NCBI GenBank assembly: GCA_964487845.1
Contig: CAZASK010000003.1
Location: forward strand, 39,229-103,228
Source: CAZASK01 sp964487845
GTDB lineage: Bacteria > Chlamydiota > Chlamydiia > Chlamydiales > FEN-1388
Direction: 5' to 3'
Length of the DNA stretch: 64,000 nt
This document shows positions 17,728-28,755 of this stretch, in pieces. The position numbers and the translations under genes are program-made. Numbering within the stretch: the first letter of the stretch is position 1; every line of letters starts with the position of its first letter. The notes below the pieces were generated by a model. The model was not told where the DNA came from, did not search any database, and saw nothing but the letters and a program-made list of their open reading frames with translations.

Positions 17728-19487
17728 ATGATTCCATCGAGTTCAGACCATTTACATCAGAGCTATGAGCAAGCACTTGAAGCCCAACTGGAGCAGTATG
17801 AAGTAACAAAAAGTGATAATTCCGTTGAATACGTAACGCCTCCAAGTATCTCTCAAGATAAACAAAATTGCTTCGATATCTTCAAAAAACAGATGACTAT
17901 TTTGGATCGACTGCGTTACTTCTTCACAGGCTGCCTTCCAGCAGCTCGTGTACAAGAAATACTTGGTACAATATCTGTTCACGCCACATCCCCTCAAACT
18001 GATATTTTCAATGATCTATCGCTCAAAAAAATCAAAATCACAAAAACAGATGACGGCGCTCTCAAGCTTACAAAAAAACTCAGTACATATAGCCATAATC
18101 GTCTTGTCATCGAAGGCAAAGGCAAAGATGAGAAAATTGTATTCAAAGAAGATCTTTCTCTTAAAAGCCGATTAGGTGCTTTTATGAAGGGAAATTTATC
18201 CCTTAAAAAAATGGTTAAATTATGTGCTTCGCAAGGAATCAAGTCAAAAAGGCTTGTCAAGCTTGCTACAGAATGGAACAAGCAGCACCCACTTCGTAAA
18301 CCTATTGATACAACAGGGATAACACCTCCCCAAAAAGCGCACCCCATCAAAAAAATAGTATCACAGGCTATAACACATGATGGAAAAAATCTCTATATCG
18401 CCCCGACCGACCTTAAAAGCCTTCTTAACGCTATTTTTGATGATAAACAAATACGAGAAGAGTTTAAAAGAAAGTTGTCAGAAAAAACTCCATCGGAAGA
18501 TATCCTTTTTTCAATAGACGACCCTTCTGTAGAAAAAAATATCCTTTCTTACTCAGTGACAGATTTTACCAATTTACTCAACACCTTCAGATCTAATCTA
18601 ACAGAGGATGCGCGAGAGATTCTAGGTGACGAACTCTATTCGAAAAACCTTATACAAAAAGACCAAATTGGTAGCCAACTTAAGGCAATACAACAGCCAG
18701 AAATAAAGAGCTCTTTATTGACAGAGCTACGGAATAAGTTAGAAACCAAAAATCAGCCGCCCTCTGTTCCTGACAATAGCCCGCCTGTTTCACAAGTAGA
18801 GCCGCTACCAACACCTTCTGAAAAAAAGATAGATGAAACTCTATACTTAAACGATCCCAATATTGTCAGCCGCATACTCAATCTCAAGGGAGAAAATGTA
18901 GAGTTAGTGACTGATGATATTAGCATCAATCTAGCGCCATCTAGGCCTCTAGAATATCCTTCTCATGAAAAAATAGAGGAGGCACGCAAACTATTTCAAA
19001 AGTCGGTTAATGAAGCCGGCGATAGTTTTATCATATCTATGCCCGATTTTAAAAAGCTTGGTGACGCGTTACGACTCCGTGAAAGCGAAATTGACAGTTT
19101 TGCAAGTGAATTAGGCTTTGAGGGCGCATTCTGGAAAGAAAATGCAGAAAAAACAATAATTTGCTCACTTGCCACCTTGAATAATGCGCTATTCTTTCTC
19201 AAGAGAAACTTCAGGGAAGAGGCTTGCAAAGTAATTCTTGGTAAATATTTTCCTACAAATGAAAGTCAGTATATCCCTATTCCTACTACAAAACGCACAG
19301 AGCAATCTCCACCTCCCATTAACACGCCAGCTTCCCAACAGGGCCCTCGGCAACCTCTGACACCCCCACCATCTTTTTCCACTCCTTTCATCCACAAGAT
19401 TCCAACTACCATCCCTCCTCCGATGAATACACCTCCTCAAATGAACACACCTTCTACAACCAACCTGCCTCCTCAAATCCCAACCAA
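17728..19487 (+). CDS. Large repeat/ankyrin protein, 5' part up to assembly gap
   Basis: N-terminal part (about 586 residues) of a very large protein of unknown function; it runs without a stop into a block of 100 N and continues beyond it. ATG at 17728 is preferred to a TTG 9 bases upstream. It holds two copies of a roughly 100-150-residue domain. One copy runs about 205-310 (KKIVSQAITHDGKNLYIAP, SVTDFTNLLNTFRSN, ILGDELYS). The second runs about 370-510 (ARKLFQKSVNEAGDSFIIS, LATLNNALFFLKRNF, VILGKYFP). A proline-rich tail with NTP and PPQ repeats (MNTPSTTNLPPQI) enters the gap. A third domain copy lies after the gap. There is no signal peptide; the polar N-terminus is compatible with type III secretion, but this is inference. 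Confidence 0.8.
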
Positions 19488-19587
19488 NNNNNNNNNNNNN
19501 NNNNNNNNNNNNNNNNNNNNNNNNNNNNNNNNNNNNNNNNNNNNNNNNNNNNNNNNNNNNNNNNNNNNNNNNNNNNNNNNNNNNNNN
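19488..19587. other. Assembly gap (100 N) inside a proline-rich tandem repeat
   Basis: Exactly 100 N, the conventional size for a gap of unknown length. Both flanks encode the same repeat unit (MNTPSTTNLPPQI before and after), so the assembly most likely broke in a tandem repeat. The true length and the number of repeats are unknown. Confidence 0.95.
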
Positions 19588-21710
19588 CAGCCAACGTCTC
19601 TCCTCAAATGAACACACCTTCTACAACCAACCTGCCTCCTCAGATCCACACCTCCTCAACTGAGCAACCGCCTCCAATTCCTGTCTGGTCAGAAGAAGCG
19701 ATGCAAAAAGCTGAAACGCAAATCCCACAGCAGGAAATTTCTAATCGATTGACGGAACAATTCCAAGAAATATTACGTAAAGATGAGCAAAATAAAGCTA
19801 CAACCCGACAACCCACAGCATTGGAGAAGCAAAACAAAACTCCATCTTCGCCAACCTCTAAAACTATCAAATCAACAGACCAGAATGTAGTAAGTCGCTT
19901 GATGGACTTAGAGAATCTGGAAAATGTAGAGATAGAGACTTCAACCACCTCTAACCGATCCATCATACCAGAGCGGCCTACAGAAAAGGGAATAGAGCGT
20001 GCAAGGCAGATTTTCGAAAAAGCGGTGAATGAAAACGAAACGAGCTTCAAGATGACTATTGCTGAACTGAAAGAGCTCAGTGATGCTCTGCAATTTACCG
20101 ATGATGATCGAGAAGCTTTTGCTTCCGACCTGGGGACTGATGATCTATTCGATGAGAGAGCTACTATTTCTTGTACAACTGAACAATTAAAGCTCGCACT
20201 CAAATCGAGAAAGCAACTGTACAACTCTGCAACGGCTCAACAGATACTTGGAGCCTATCATCCTCTTCAACAAAAAAGCGCACCACAAACTCTTGCGTCA
20301 CCTCAATTCACTCAGCCACAGCAAGAATTGGCAAGTGCAGTAAAAAAAATGAACCCTGAAGAGCTATCTACGGTAGGAACATTTGAACAAATTGCCAGAG
20401 AAAATAACTCTGAGCTCATGAACCTCTATTTTGATACATTAGATGAAAATAGTATCTCAATCCTCAAGCAACAACGTGATGAAGATGGCCAAAACGTCTT
20501 TCATAAAGCTGTCGAAGAAATAGAGGACCAAACCGCTTTCGAAACGATTATTCAAAAATTAGGATCCGAGCTTATCTCAGAGACAGACTCAATCGGAAAC
20601 ACCCCTTTGAAATATGCTATTGATAAGGGAAATAAAGAAACGGTTTCTGTTTTGCTCAAGCATATAGATCCAGACACGTTAGCCAAAAGCAATATCGAAG
20701 GAGAAAGCATTCTTGATTTTGCAATAGAGGATTTACTCGATTCCAGTCAACAACTGGCCAAGCAGGGAGATACTTCCACAGTCAAAAGAGAACTAGAAGA
20801 AAATATACAGAATCGATCAGCACTCATACAGCTTGTGATTGAAAAGATGCCTGAAAATGCTCTTCATCGCTCGTCTTTATTTAAAACAATCGCACAACTT
20901 GATCTTGATGATTTGACAAAAACCCAGCTGATGTCTGCTGTCTCGAAAAGACTTGGAATAAACCGCACTGACTCCCCAGAAAAGGAGCTAGAGAGGATTC
21001 AAACAGTCAATGACCCAATAATACTAGTCAACATCGAGCTTCCCAAAGCGCTCAACTATTTAATGGGAAGCCAAAACGAGGATGAACAAGAGGGTCGTGA
21101 AAAAGTAGCACTTGCAATTTTAGAAAAAAGTCCCAAAGAATTTTTGCAGAATACAAGATGGCCTATTGGCAATGTGCTTCATCTCATTGCTGATACAGGG
21201 AATTGGAGGCTGATCGATGAAGTCATCAACCGTCAAGGGCTCGATTGCGCAGGCTTGTTATATCAGCAAACACATCTCAATCAAACGCCAATTCATATGG
21301 CAGTACGTCGAGCATACAGAGAACAAGAGAAATATCTCGAAGAAATGGGCACTCTCCTATCAAAGGGCCTGGAAGACGAAGAGCTCGAAAAATGCCGACA
21401 AGCAGTTCTAAATAACAAGTGGAATACCGTACGAGATCTGTGTCAAAATAACAAAAAAATCCCCTTAGCCCGTATTAGTACGCTCATGGATAAACGTCTT
21501 CATGCAATGAAGGAGTCGAATGCATGTATAGGGAAGATGGTACGCATCATGGGGCTAACCAACTACTCTACTCTTCAAAGTGCAGATACAGAAGGTCTTA
21601 CATGTGAAGAGCTAGTTCTGTCAATGGATCAATTTTATAGCGCACTAAAGAATAATAGAATCTCAGAGGCCCTCGAAGCTATCAAGGAAAAGAAAAAGAG
21701 CGGCTATTAA
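19588..21710 (+). CDS. Large repeat/ankyrin protein, 3' part after assembly gap
   Basis: C-terminal part of the protein interrupted by the N block; the reading frame is open from the gap (first full codon at 19590), so the ATG at 19608 is internal. It continues the proline-rich repeat, then has the third copy of the internal domain at about 19940-20260 (ARQIFEKAVNENETSFKM, ILGAYHP). Ankyrin-like repeats follow, with DEDGQNVFHKAVEEIEDQ, SIGNTPLKYAIDKGNKETV and ILDFAIEDLLD, and a later pair around GNVLHLIADTGNW and NQTPIHMAVRRA. Ankyrin proteins in intracellular bacteria often bind host proteins. The stop codon overlaps the stop of smc on the other strand by four bases. Confidence 0.8.
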
Positions 21711-24700
21711 CAGGAAGCTACTTCTACATCTTGTCTTGCAAGCTCGAGCTGAAGCACTTGTGAGACTCCTTTTTCTTGCATGGAGACGCCGATCAGGCGA
21801 TCCACATGAAGCATCGTCCTCTTATTATGTGTGATCAACAAAAATTGACATCGATCACTATAGCGCTTGATCATCTTATTAAAGCGATCGACGTTGAGCT
21901 CGTCAAGTGGGGCGTCTACTTCGTCTAAGATACAAAATGGCGCTGGTCGCACATCGAAGATAGCAAATAACAGCGCAAGCGCTGTCAAACACTTCTCGCC
22001 TCCCGAAAGAAGATGTACCGACTTGAGCTCTTTGCCTGGTGGCTTCGCGACAAGGTCTATCCCGCATGTAAGAGGATCATCTGTTTCTGTGCATACAAGA
22101 TCTGCTTGCCCGCCTTCAAAGAGGATCGAGAAATTTCTGCAAAACGACTCCCGTATTGCAGAAAATGTCTTCACAAACTGCTCACGGCTTTCTTTTTCCA
22201 ACTCTTCAATACATGCGATAAGCTGCCTCTTTGATTCTTCGACATCGTGGATTTCAGTCTCCAAGAGTCTCTTTCTTTCTTTGCTTTCTTCAAAGTCTTC
22301 TAGCGATCGCAGGTTCACATGAGCATACCCCACCATCTTGGCACGCAGCTCAGAAGAGCGCCTTTCAATCTCACTATCAGATGAATGAGAGATGAGCTCT
22401 TTTAAAAAAAGCTCCTCTTTTGTTAGAGAAAAGCGCTCCATAAGCTCTCTTTCTAACGAGCTCACCTGTTCTCCAATGCCAGCTACTGAAGAGTCTACCT
22501 CTGCTATCTTCACCGCCCGCTCTTGCTTCTTTGCCGTACTCTCGTGATATGCCTTCTCTTTATCTGAAAATTGCCTTTCACTTTCGTGCTGACTCGCCTG
22601 CTCTTGCTCCAGCTTTTGCTTCAGCTCCTGAAACTGCATAGCAAGCTGCTCTCTTTTTTTCTTCTTCTCCTCGATTTCTATACTACACTCTTGCTCAAAA
22701 GAGGCTGATCCATGTGCTTCATCACCACACGAGTCTATATATTTTTTTAACTCTTGAATGCGTGTGAGCATGGCCTCTTTCGAATACTCGAGGCGGATTT
22801 TCTCTTGCCGTATCGCAGCAACATGAGCGCTCGCGCTGCCGTTTTCAGAAGAAAGCTGCTTACACGCCGCTTTTTTCCTCTGCACAGCAGCCTCTTGCTC
22901 TTGCAGCATCTTTTGCATATCAGCAAGCTTCTCTCGCCTCATAGAAAGCTCATTTTTTTCCTGCTCGCCTGTGGTGATGAGAGTCGTCTCTTGCCCTACA
23001 ATCTGCTCAAGCTCTTGGTTGATTTTTTGCTTTTCCGCGCCTCGCTCTTTCAGAGCCTGCATGAGCCTGTCATGCTGAAAGGTCTTCTCATAGAGCTCTC
23101 GCTCCACTTGTCTCAGGCGCGTCTCCTTTTCTTGTAGCGACTGCACACATGCTGTGCGCGCCTGCACACTCGCCTCTTTCGACTCTTGCATTTTCTTCAG
23201 AGCACTTTCTCGCTCTTTGATTTCTGCCTGTAGTGACTGAATCTCTTTTTCCTGCGTGATCAGGTTCGACTCTTTGCCGCCTCCTACAAAAATCACACCT
23301 CTTGGGTCGACATAGTAGCCTTGAGATATGATGACAGCTCTGCCAGCCTGTTCGCTGATGACAGCCTTTGCATCATCCAAGGTCTCTTTCACAAGCGCTT
23401 CTGCAAAAAGATGCTCTGCAAGTAAAACGCCAGGCGGTAGGAAGGCAAGGCAAAAAAAGGAGAGCTCTTGCAATTTTTGCTCTTTGGCATAGCGCAAAAG
23501 ATGGTCGATATCCTCTTCTTTTTCGACAGCGAGTGTGGAATTATACAGCCTGCCAAAGAGATCCACCCAGCTTGCCTCCACATCTCCTGCCTGGAGGTAT
23601 TCTGCAAGAGGAGCCACCTTCTGATAAAGAGGCGAAGTCTGCTTCTTTGCTTCCTTCAATACAGCCTTTGCGCCTAAAGAAAGCCCCTGCATCTCCTCTT
23701 TCATCCTCTGAAGCGCGCTATAGCGTGCTTGGCTCTGTACCAGTTTTCTTCTCTCTTCTTCTTCTCTTATTTTTGCCTCTTGCAGCTTCTGATCGAGCTC
23801 TTCTCTTTTTTTGACATCTTGCGCCACCAGATCGCGGAGCACTGCATTTTCTTCTGCTAGCTTCTCTTTGCTCGAGATGATGAGATGGAGCGCCTGCTCA
23901 TCTTGTTCAAGCATACGCATGATATCTGCGAGCCGCTTTTGTCTTTCTACAAGTCTTGCCTTCAACGCCTCATGCTTCATCGTCTGCGCGCGAATGTCTG
24001 CTTCTAGCCTGTTGAGCTCACTTTCTTGAGCATATTTTTTATTGATCGCCTCTCTCAAAGAGAGCTCATCTTTTTCCAGCTCCTGCTGCATGGTGAGCAA
24101 TGCCTCACCACTCACTGACGCTGCTTGCTCTTTTTGGAGAAGCTCGGCAGCTTTTTTTTCGATGCTGGCTGTAAGCGCAACCTCTTGCTGCATGAGCGTA
24201 TGATGCTCTGTCTCTTTCTTCTTTTTTTCTTCAGCAAGCTGCGCCCGTCTTCTCTGCACACGCTGCAAGGCCTCTTGCTGAGCTCTGATGCCATGATCCA
24301 TCACCTCACGCGCCGTCTTCAGCTCGTGAAGCTTTTCTGCCGACGAAAAATGATGCTCACGGAGACGTATCAACGTCTCTTTCTGATCATGGAGGCTTTT
24401 TTCTATTGCCTCTATCTCTTCTTGATAGCGCACAAGCTCTTCTTGTAGCTGCTTTTTCTTCTCTTGTAGCCTTGTGCTCTTGCGCTCTCTTTCTTCAAAA
24501 CGTCTTTTTACTTGTGTGAGCTCGAGCTGCATGAGCTCTGCTTTATCTTCAGAAAAGCGCTTAGCCTCTTCTACTTGCTTTTCGAGGTGAATGAGCTGGC
24601 GGTCTACTTCTTTGACAAGGTCGAATACACGCTGCAGCGCCTCTTCAGCACGCTGTAGCTTTTTCAATGCTTCACCTCTTTTTTCTAAAAAGCGCATGAT

Positions 24701-25198
24701 GCCAGCAGCTTCTTCGAAGAGGACGCGCCGCTGCAGTGGCGACTCTTTGACGAGGGTGTCTACCTTTCCTTGCTCAATGATAGCAAAGGCCTCTTTTCCT
24801 ACTCCTGAGTGGGCGAAGAGGTCGTGGACATCACGCAGCCTGACAGGCTGCTTATTCAAGAAGTAGTGCGACTCGCCGCTACGATAAAGACGCCTGGTGA
24901 TGGCTACTTCTTGGTAGTCGATAGGTAAAAAGCGGTCTACATTGGAGAAGGTGATGGTTACCTCTGCCATGCTCACGGCCTTGCGCTTGCTGGAGCCGTG
25001 AAAAATCACCTCTTGCATGTTTGAAGCGCGCAGCGCCTTCGTCGACTGCTCACCTAGCACCCATCGAAACGCATCGGTGATGTTTGATTTTCCGCAGCCG
25101 TTCGGACCTACGATGCCGTTTAATCCAGCAGTAAAGGTGACGGTCGCCCGGTCAGCAAAAGACTTGAATCCTGAGAGCTCTACTTTTTTTAACTTCAT
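21707..25198 (-). CDS. smc: Chromosome segregation protein SMC
   Basis: A 1163-residue SMC ATPase that organises and segregates the chromosome with ScpA/ScpB. The N-terminal head has Walker A (VGPNGCGKSNITDAFRWVLG) and GVGKEAFAIIEQGKVD. A first long coiled coil (about 170-500) leads to the hinge (about 510-650, including YYVDPRGVIFVGGGK). A second coiled coil precedes the C-terminal head with the ABC signature LLSGGEKCLTALALL and Walker B FCILDEVDAPLD. The length is standard. No scp gene is in the window. The gene converges with the ankyrin gene, their stops overlapping. Confidence 0.97.
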   Translation of the reverse strand: MKLKKVELSGFKSFADRATVTFTAGLNGIVGPNGCGKSNITDAFRWVLGEQSTKALRASNMQEVIFHGSSKRKAVSMAEVTITFSNVDRFLPIDYQEVAITRRLYRSGESHYFLNKQPVRLRDVHDLFAHSGVGKEAFAIIEQGKVDTLVKESPLQRRVLFEEAAGIMRFLEKRGEALKKLQRAEEALQRVFDLVKEVDRQLIHLEKQVEEAKRFSEDKAELMQLELTQVKRRFEERERKSTRLQEKKKQLQEELVRYQEEIEAIEKSLHDQKETLIRLREHHFSSAEKLHELKTAREVMDHGIRAQQEALQRVQRRRAQLAEEKKKKETEHHTLMQQEVALTASIEKKAAELLQKEQAASVSGEALLTMQQELEKDELSLREAINKKYAQESELNRLEADIRAQTMKHEALKARLVERQKRLADIMRMLEQDEQALHLIISSKEKLAEENAVLRDLVAQDVKKREELDQKLQEAKIREEEERRKLVQSQARYSALQRMKEEMQGLSLGAKAVLKEAKKQTSPLYQKVAPLAEYLQAGDVEASWVDLFGRLYNSTLAVEKEEDIDHLLRYAKEQKLQELSFFCLAFLPPGVLLAEHLFAEALVKETLDDAKAVISEQAGRAVIISQGYYVDPRGVIFVGGGKESNLITQEKEIQSLQAEIKERESALKKMQESKEASVQARTACVQSLQEKETRLRQVERELYEKTFQHDRLMQALKERGAEKQKINQELEQIVGQETTLITTGEQEKNELSMRREKLADMQKMLQEQEAAVQRKKAACKQLSSENGSASAHVAAIRQEKIRLEYSKEAMLTRIQELKKYIDSCGDEAHGSASFEQECSIEIEEKKKKREQLAMQFQELKQKLEQEQASQHESERQFSDKEKAYHESTAKKQERAVKIAEVDSSVAGIGEQVSSLERELMERFSLTKEELFLKELISHSSDSEIERRSSELRAKMVGYAHVNLRSLEDFEESKERKRLLETEIHDVEESKRQLIACIEELEKESREQFVKTFSAIRESFCRNFSILFEGGQADLVCTETDDPLTCGIDLVAKPPGKELKSVHLLSGGEKCLTALALLFAIFDVRPAPFCILDEVDAPLDELNVDRFNKMIKRYSDRCQFLLITHNKRTMLHVDRLIGVSMQEKGVSQVLQLELARQDVEVASC

Positions 25199-25301
25199 AA
25201 GACATCATTTTCAAAAATAGAGCTATTAATACTCAAGTTTGTTTTTTATTCATATGCATGAAATACGACTGCATTTCTTCCTTTGACTTGGTTTCGCTCT
25301 A

Positions 25302-25892
25302 CTAATCTAAAATATTCCCACCTGCATTGAGTATTTTTCGGGGAATCTTCACTACTTGTTCGAAAAACGCGTCTAACTCTTTATTTTTACCAGTTGCTAC
25401 TCCTAACAACTCCAATCCACCCTTTAAACTGAATAGCGCTATCGTTGCTGGTACAATAACTACAATTTGTGTCAGAGTGCTCAATATTGCGACCCCAGTC
25501 TTCGCATGCTCGACTATGCCGTCAAGAGGCTTACCTCGCAGCAAACCAACAACAGCACCGACAAGTCCACCAGCTACTGCACCTAAAGGCAGTGCTACAA
25601 CTTTCAACAATAGCGTGACTGCTGTCATCGTGAGCGAAGCTGCGCCTCCCACAAGAGCCAACACACCTCCAACAACCCCAGCAAGACCCCGTCCAAGAAG
25701 CTTCCCTGTCGTCCTGAACGCATCCCCCACTTTTTCTAGACGAGATCCAGCAGCAACCTGTACATCCACTTTTAAATCATTTCCGTTATTTGAATTACCA
25801 GGTAGTGTCGGCAATGTGCTATAGTCAGTAGCGTTATGCGAAGTATTAAAAAACGAATTAGAATCTACAGGATTATGACCTACACCTTCCAT
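25302..25892 (-). CDS. Inc-like bilobed hydrophobic protein
   Basis: A 196-residue protein of unknown function. Residues about 70-115 form a long glycine/alanine-rich hydrophobic stretch (GVVGGVLALVGGAASL, then VALPLGAVAGGLVGAVVG), and a second hydrophobic lobe lies at about 130-165 (LSTLTQIVVIVPATIALFS). The polar N-terminus lacks a classical signal peptide. This layout resembles chlamydial inclusion membrane (Inc) proteins or a small hydrophobic translocator. It starts with ATG after GAGGAGG, 17 bases behind the stop of the SycD-like chaperone gene, suggesting a chaperone-substrate pair. The Inc assignment is inference from hydropathy alone. Confidence 0.6.
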   Translation of the reverse strand: MEGVGHNPVDSNSFFNTSHNATDYSTLPTLPGNSNNGNDLKVDVQVAAGSRLEKVGDAFRTTGKLLGRGLAGVVGGVLALVGGAASLTMTAVTLLLKVVALPLGAVAGGLVGAVVGLLRGKPLDGIVEHAKTGVAILSTLTQIVVIVPATIALFSLKGGLELLGVATGKNKELDAFFEQVVKIPRKILNAGGNILD

Positions 25893-25909
25893 ACCAATTC
25901 CTCCTCTCG

Positions 25910-26698
25910 TTATTGTTGTGTGTGTTTTGCGACAAGGCGCTGCTTTTCTCGAACAAGCTGTGGCTCGAGCTCTTTATATGCCTCTTGCCCTTTGATCACA
26001 AAGAGGGCGATGTCGATAGCGTTGATAGCATTCTCAAGCTCATTGATCTCTTCGTAGCAGCGGCTGGAGAAGAGATGGCAGATGGGATCGGCGGGGTTGA
26101 TCTGGCAGCTGTAGGCGTAGGCAAAGAGCGCAGGCTCGTAGTGTTTTTGGAAGAACTCCGAGTTGGCAAGCCCCATCCAGCACGCAAAATTTTGTGAGTT
26201 CAAGATCGTTAAAAATCCGAAGGCGTCGGCAGAAGCGTCGAAGTGCTTTTCATCATACAGCTTCTTTGCCGCCTGATACATCTTCTCAAAGGTCGAAGGA
26301 TCGACGTGAGCGATGTCAAGAAAGCTTTTGTTTTGCCCGAGCTGCTCAAAAAAATCGGCTGGATTTTCTGCGATGATCTTCGACAGGCCTACCAACTTGA
26401 CGAGATCGTCGGTCACCTTGTCAGAAAACATCTCGCTGTTGTGATGGGAAAGCTCGATAAGCTGCTGCATGATATGAGAGGCTCCGCTCGTGATGCGCTT
26501 TTTAAACTGCTGCATCTCCGCATTCAGCTGCTTTTCAAACCGCTCCTTCTGCGCCTTCTTCGACAGCAGCTGATTCGGCTTATGCGCCTCCTCTTCTACC
26601 AAAATATCAGCGAGCGTCGATGCCATCTGATGAAAGCCTTCATCGAGCTTTTTTTCATACACAGTCTCTACGTACGTCGTTTTTTTTGAATGAGCCAC
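25910..26698 (-). CDS. SycD/LcrH-type TPR chaperone-like protein
   Basis: A 262-residue protein. The C-terminal 125 residues carry three TPR-like helical pairs in the style of type III secretion class II chaperones: YQAAKKLYDEKHFDASADAF, CWMGLANSEFFQKHYEPALF and ADPICHLFSSRCYEEINE. Such chaperones keep hydrophobic translocators soluble before secretion. The N-terminal half is an extra helical, charged extension not found in classical LcrH (about 160 residues), so it may be a multidomain variant. The start is GTG at 26698 with GGAGG 7 bases upstream. The next gene downstream encodes a hydrophobic Inc-like protein that may be its client. Confidence 0.7.
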   Translation of the reverse strand: MAHSKKTTYVETVYEKKLDEGFHQMASTLADILVEEEAHKPNQLLSKKAQKERFEKQLNAEMQQFKKRITSGASHIMQQLIELSHHNSEMFSDKVTDDLVKLVGLSKIIAENPADFFEQLGQNKSFLDIAHVDPSTFEKMYQAAKKLYDEKHFDASADAFGFLTILNSQNFACWMGLANSEFFQKHYEPALFAYAYSCQINPADPICHLFSSRCYEEINELENAINAIDIALFVIKGQEAYKELEPQLVREKQRLVAKHTQQ

Positions 26699-26763
26699 GC
26701 GCTATCCTCCATAATTATCTCTTGAAGGAATACCATTTCAAAAAAAATATGTCTATGAAGAAA

Positions 26764-26784
26764 AGCGCTCTTGAAAAGAGCGCT
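26764..26784 (-). terminator. Terminator of the hrcA-grpE-dnaK operon
   Basis: Perfect 9-bp stem AGCGCTCTT/AAGAGCGCT with a 3-base loop, 15 bases past the dnaK stop on the minus strand, followed by TTTTCTTC. It separates dnaK from the SycD-like gene. Confidence 0.75.
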
Positions 26785-26798
26785 CCTAGAAATATGAA

Positions 26799-28742
26799 CT
26801 ATTTCGAATCATCCTTGTCGATGACTTCAACTTCTGCTTCTTCTACTTCTGGCTGAGCTGTATGCTGCGCTTTTTCAGCATGGCCACCAGGGGCAGATCC
26901 TGCAGTTTGAGCTCCCTGAGGGTGCGCTGCCTTATAGGCCTCTGCCATCGACTCACCAATTTTTTGCATATGCTGGTCTAGCTCATTCTTTGCTGCCTTG
27001 ATGCGCTCACTATCTTTTGACTCAAGAGCTGCCTTCACAGCATCTACTTTTGCCTGGACATCTTTTGCGATCTCTTCAGGCACTTTGTCTTTGTAGTCAC
27101 GAAGAGCCTTCTCAGCACGGAAGACGCTAGCATCAGCTTCGTTGTGTACATCCACCTCTGCTTTTCGCTTCTTATCTTCTTCAGCATGTAGCTCTGCATC
27201 TTTGATCATCGACTTGACTTCGTCTTCACTCAATCCAGAGCGCGCCTGGATGCGGATTTTCTGCTCTTTATTCGTAGCCAGATCTTTTGCAGAAACATGC
27301 AAGATACCATCAGCATCGATGTCAAAGGCCACTTCAATCTGTGGCATACCGCGTGGCGATGGAGGGATGTCTGTCAAGTCAAAACGACCAATCTCCTTAT
27401 TCGCCTCTGCCATCTGACGCTCACCCTGCAGCACACGAATCGTCACCGCAGTCTGGTTGTCACCAGCTGTTGAGAATATCTGCTTTTTCTGCGTCGGTAT
27501 CGTCGTATTACGCTCGATGATGGGCGTCATCACTCCACCTAAGGTCTCAAGGCCAAGAGTGAGCGGAGTCACATCCAACAGCAGGATATCTTTGACTTCA
27601 CCTGCCAACACGCCTCCTTGGATCGCAGCGCCGACAGCCACCGCTTCATCAGGGTTTACGCTCTTATTTGGCTCTTTGCCAAAGATCTGGCGCACCATCT
27701 CCTGAACGGCAGGCATACGAGACATACCACCAACCAAGATCGCCTCTTGGATGTCATCTTTCGTGACGCCAGCATCTTTCATAGCCTTGAGGCAAGGCTC
27801 TCTTGTGCGGTCGATGAGCGGCTGTACCAAGCTCTCGAACTTCGCTCTCGATAGCGTCAGCGCAAGGTGCTTAGGACCAGAAGCGTCCATCGTAATAAAT
27901 GGCTGGTTGATCTCTGTCTGTGTAGTACCAGAGAGCTCTATCTTCGCCTTCTCAGCAGCATCGCGAAGACGCTGCAGCGCCATCTTATCTTTGCGCAGGT
28001 CGATACCAGACTCTTGCTTAAAGGTCTCTACGAGCCAGTTCAAAATAGCAGCGTCAAAGTCGTCACCACCTAGATGAGTGTCTCCATTTGTTGCCAACAC
28101 CTCAATAACGCCATCTCCAATCTCAAGAACCGAGATGTCAAACGTTCCACCACCCAAGTCGAATACAGCAATTTTTTTGGTGGTCTTCTGCTTGTCGAGG
28201 CCGTAGGCAAGAGCGGCTGCTGTTGGCTCAGGGATAATGCGAAGTACATTCAAGCCCGCGATACGTCCAGCATCTTTTGTAGACTGTCTTTGCGCATCGT
28301 TAAAGTATGCTGGGCAGGTGATCACAGCGTCGGTGACTTTTTCACCTAAATATGCCTCCGCTGTCTCTTTCATCTTCGTCAAGATGAAGGCGCCAGCTTC
28401 TTCAGGAGTCACTGTCTTTCCAGCTACTTCGAAGATCGCATTATTGTTATTACCGCCTGTTACCTTGTAAGGAACGAGCTTTGCCTCTTCTGCGACCTCA
28501 TTATACTTGCGGCCGATAAAGCGCTTCGATGAGAAAATGGTATTTTCTGAATTGGTCACCGCTTGTCTTTTTGCAGGGATACCTACGAGGCGCTCATTGC
28601 CTTTAAAAGCGACAATCGACGGCGTCGTTCTCGAGCCTTCTGCGGAGGCGATCACCACAGGAGAGCCGCCTTCCATGATAGAAACGCACGAGTTGGTGGT
28701 TCCTAAGTCAATACCTATAATTTTACTTTTTTTAGTTGTCAT
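26799..28742 (-). CDS. dnaK: Chaperone protein DnaK (Hsp70)
   Basis: ATP-dependent Hsp70 chaperone working with GrpE and DnaJ. The N-terminal ATPase domain shows [15 protein letters not shown] and [17 protein letters not shown]. The substrate-binding domain includes [16 protein letters not shown] and [17 protein letters not shown] glutamine/alanine-rich lid tail ends acidic ([13 protein letters not shown]). I set the start at ATG 28742 (647 residues) because GGAGATGAGGAT lies directly before it and the protein then starts as family members do; an upstream in-frame start 36 bases earlier is rejected. It is the third gene of the heat-shock operon, 13 bases behind grpE. Confidence 0.97.
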   Translation of the reverse strand: MTTKKSKIIGIDLGTTNSCVSIMEGGSPVVIASAEGSRTTPSIVAFKGNERLVGIPAKRQAVTNSENTIFSSKRFIGRKYNEVAEEAKLVPYKVTGGNNNNAIFEVAGKTVTPEEAGAFILTKMKETAEAYLGEKVTDAVITCPAYFNDAQRQSTKDAGRIAGLNVLRIIPEPTAAALAYGLDKQKTTKKIAVFDLGGGTFDISVLEIGDGVIEVLATNGDTHLGGDDFDAAILNWLVETFKQESGIDLRKDKMALQRLRDAAEKAKIELSGTTQTEINQPFITMDASGPKHLALTLSRAKFESLVQPLIDRTREPCLKAMKDAGVTKDDIQEAILVGGMSRMPAVQEMVRQIFGKEPNKSVNPDEAVAVGAAIQGGVLAGEVKDILLLDVTPLTLGLETLGGVMTPIIERNTTIPTQKKQIFSTAGDNQTAVTIRVLQGERQMAEANKEIGRFDLTDIPPSPRGMPQIEVAFDIDADGILHVSAKDLATNKEQKIRIQARSGLSEDEVKSMIKDAELHAEEDKKRKAEVDVHNEADASVFRAEKALRDYKDKVPEEIAKDVQAKVDAVKAALESKDSERIKAAKNELDQHMQKIGESMAEAYKAAHPQGAQTAGSAPGGHAEKAQHTAQPEVEEAEVEVIDKDDSK

Positions 28743-28755
28743 ATCCTCATCTCCT

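Noticed and set aside
19608..21710. Separate gene starting with ATG at 19608
   Set aside because: The frame is open back into the N block, and the same proline-rich repeat lies on both sides of it.
21867..25220. Many plus-strand reading frames antisense to smc
   Set aside because: They are shadows of the long coiled-coil coding sequence, rich in Ser/Leu from complementary codons.
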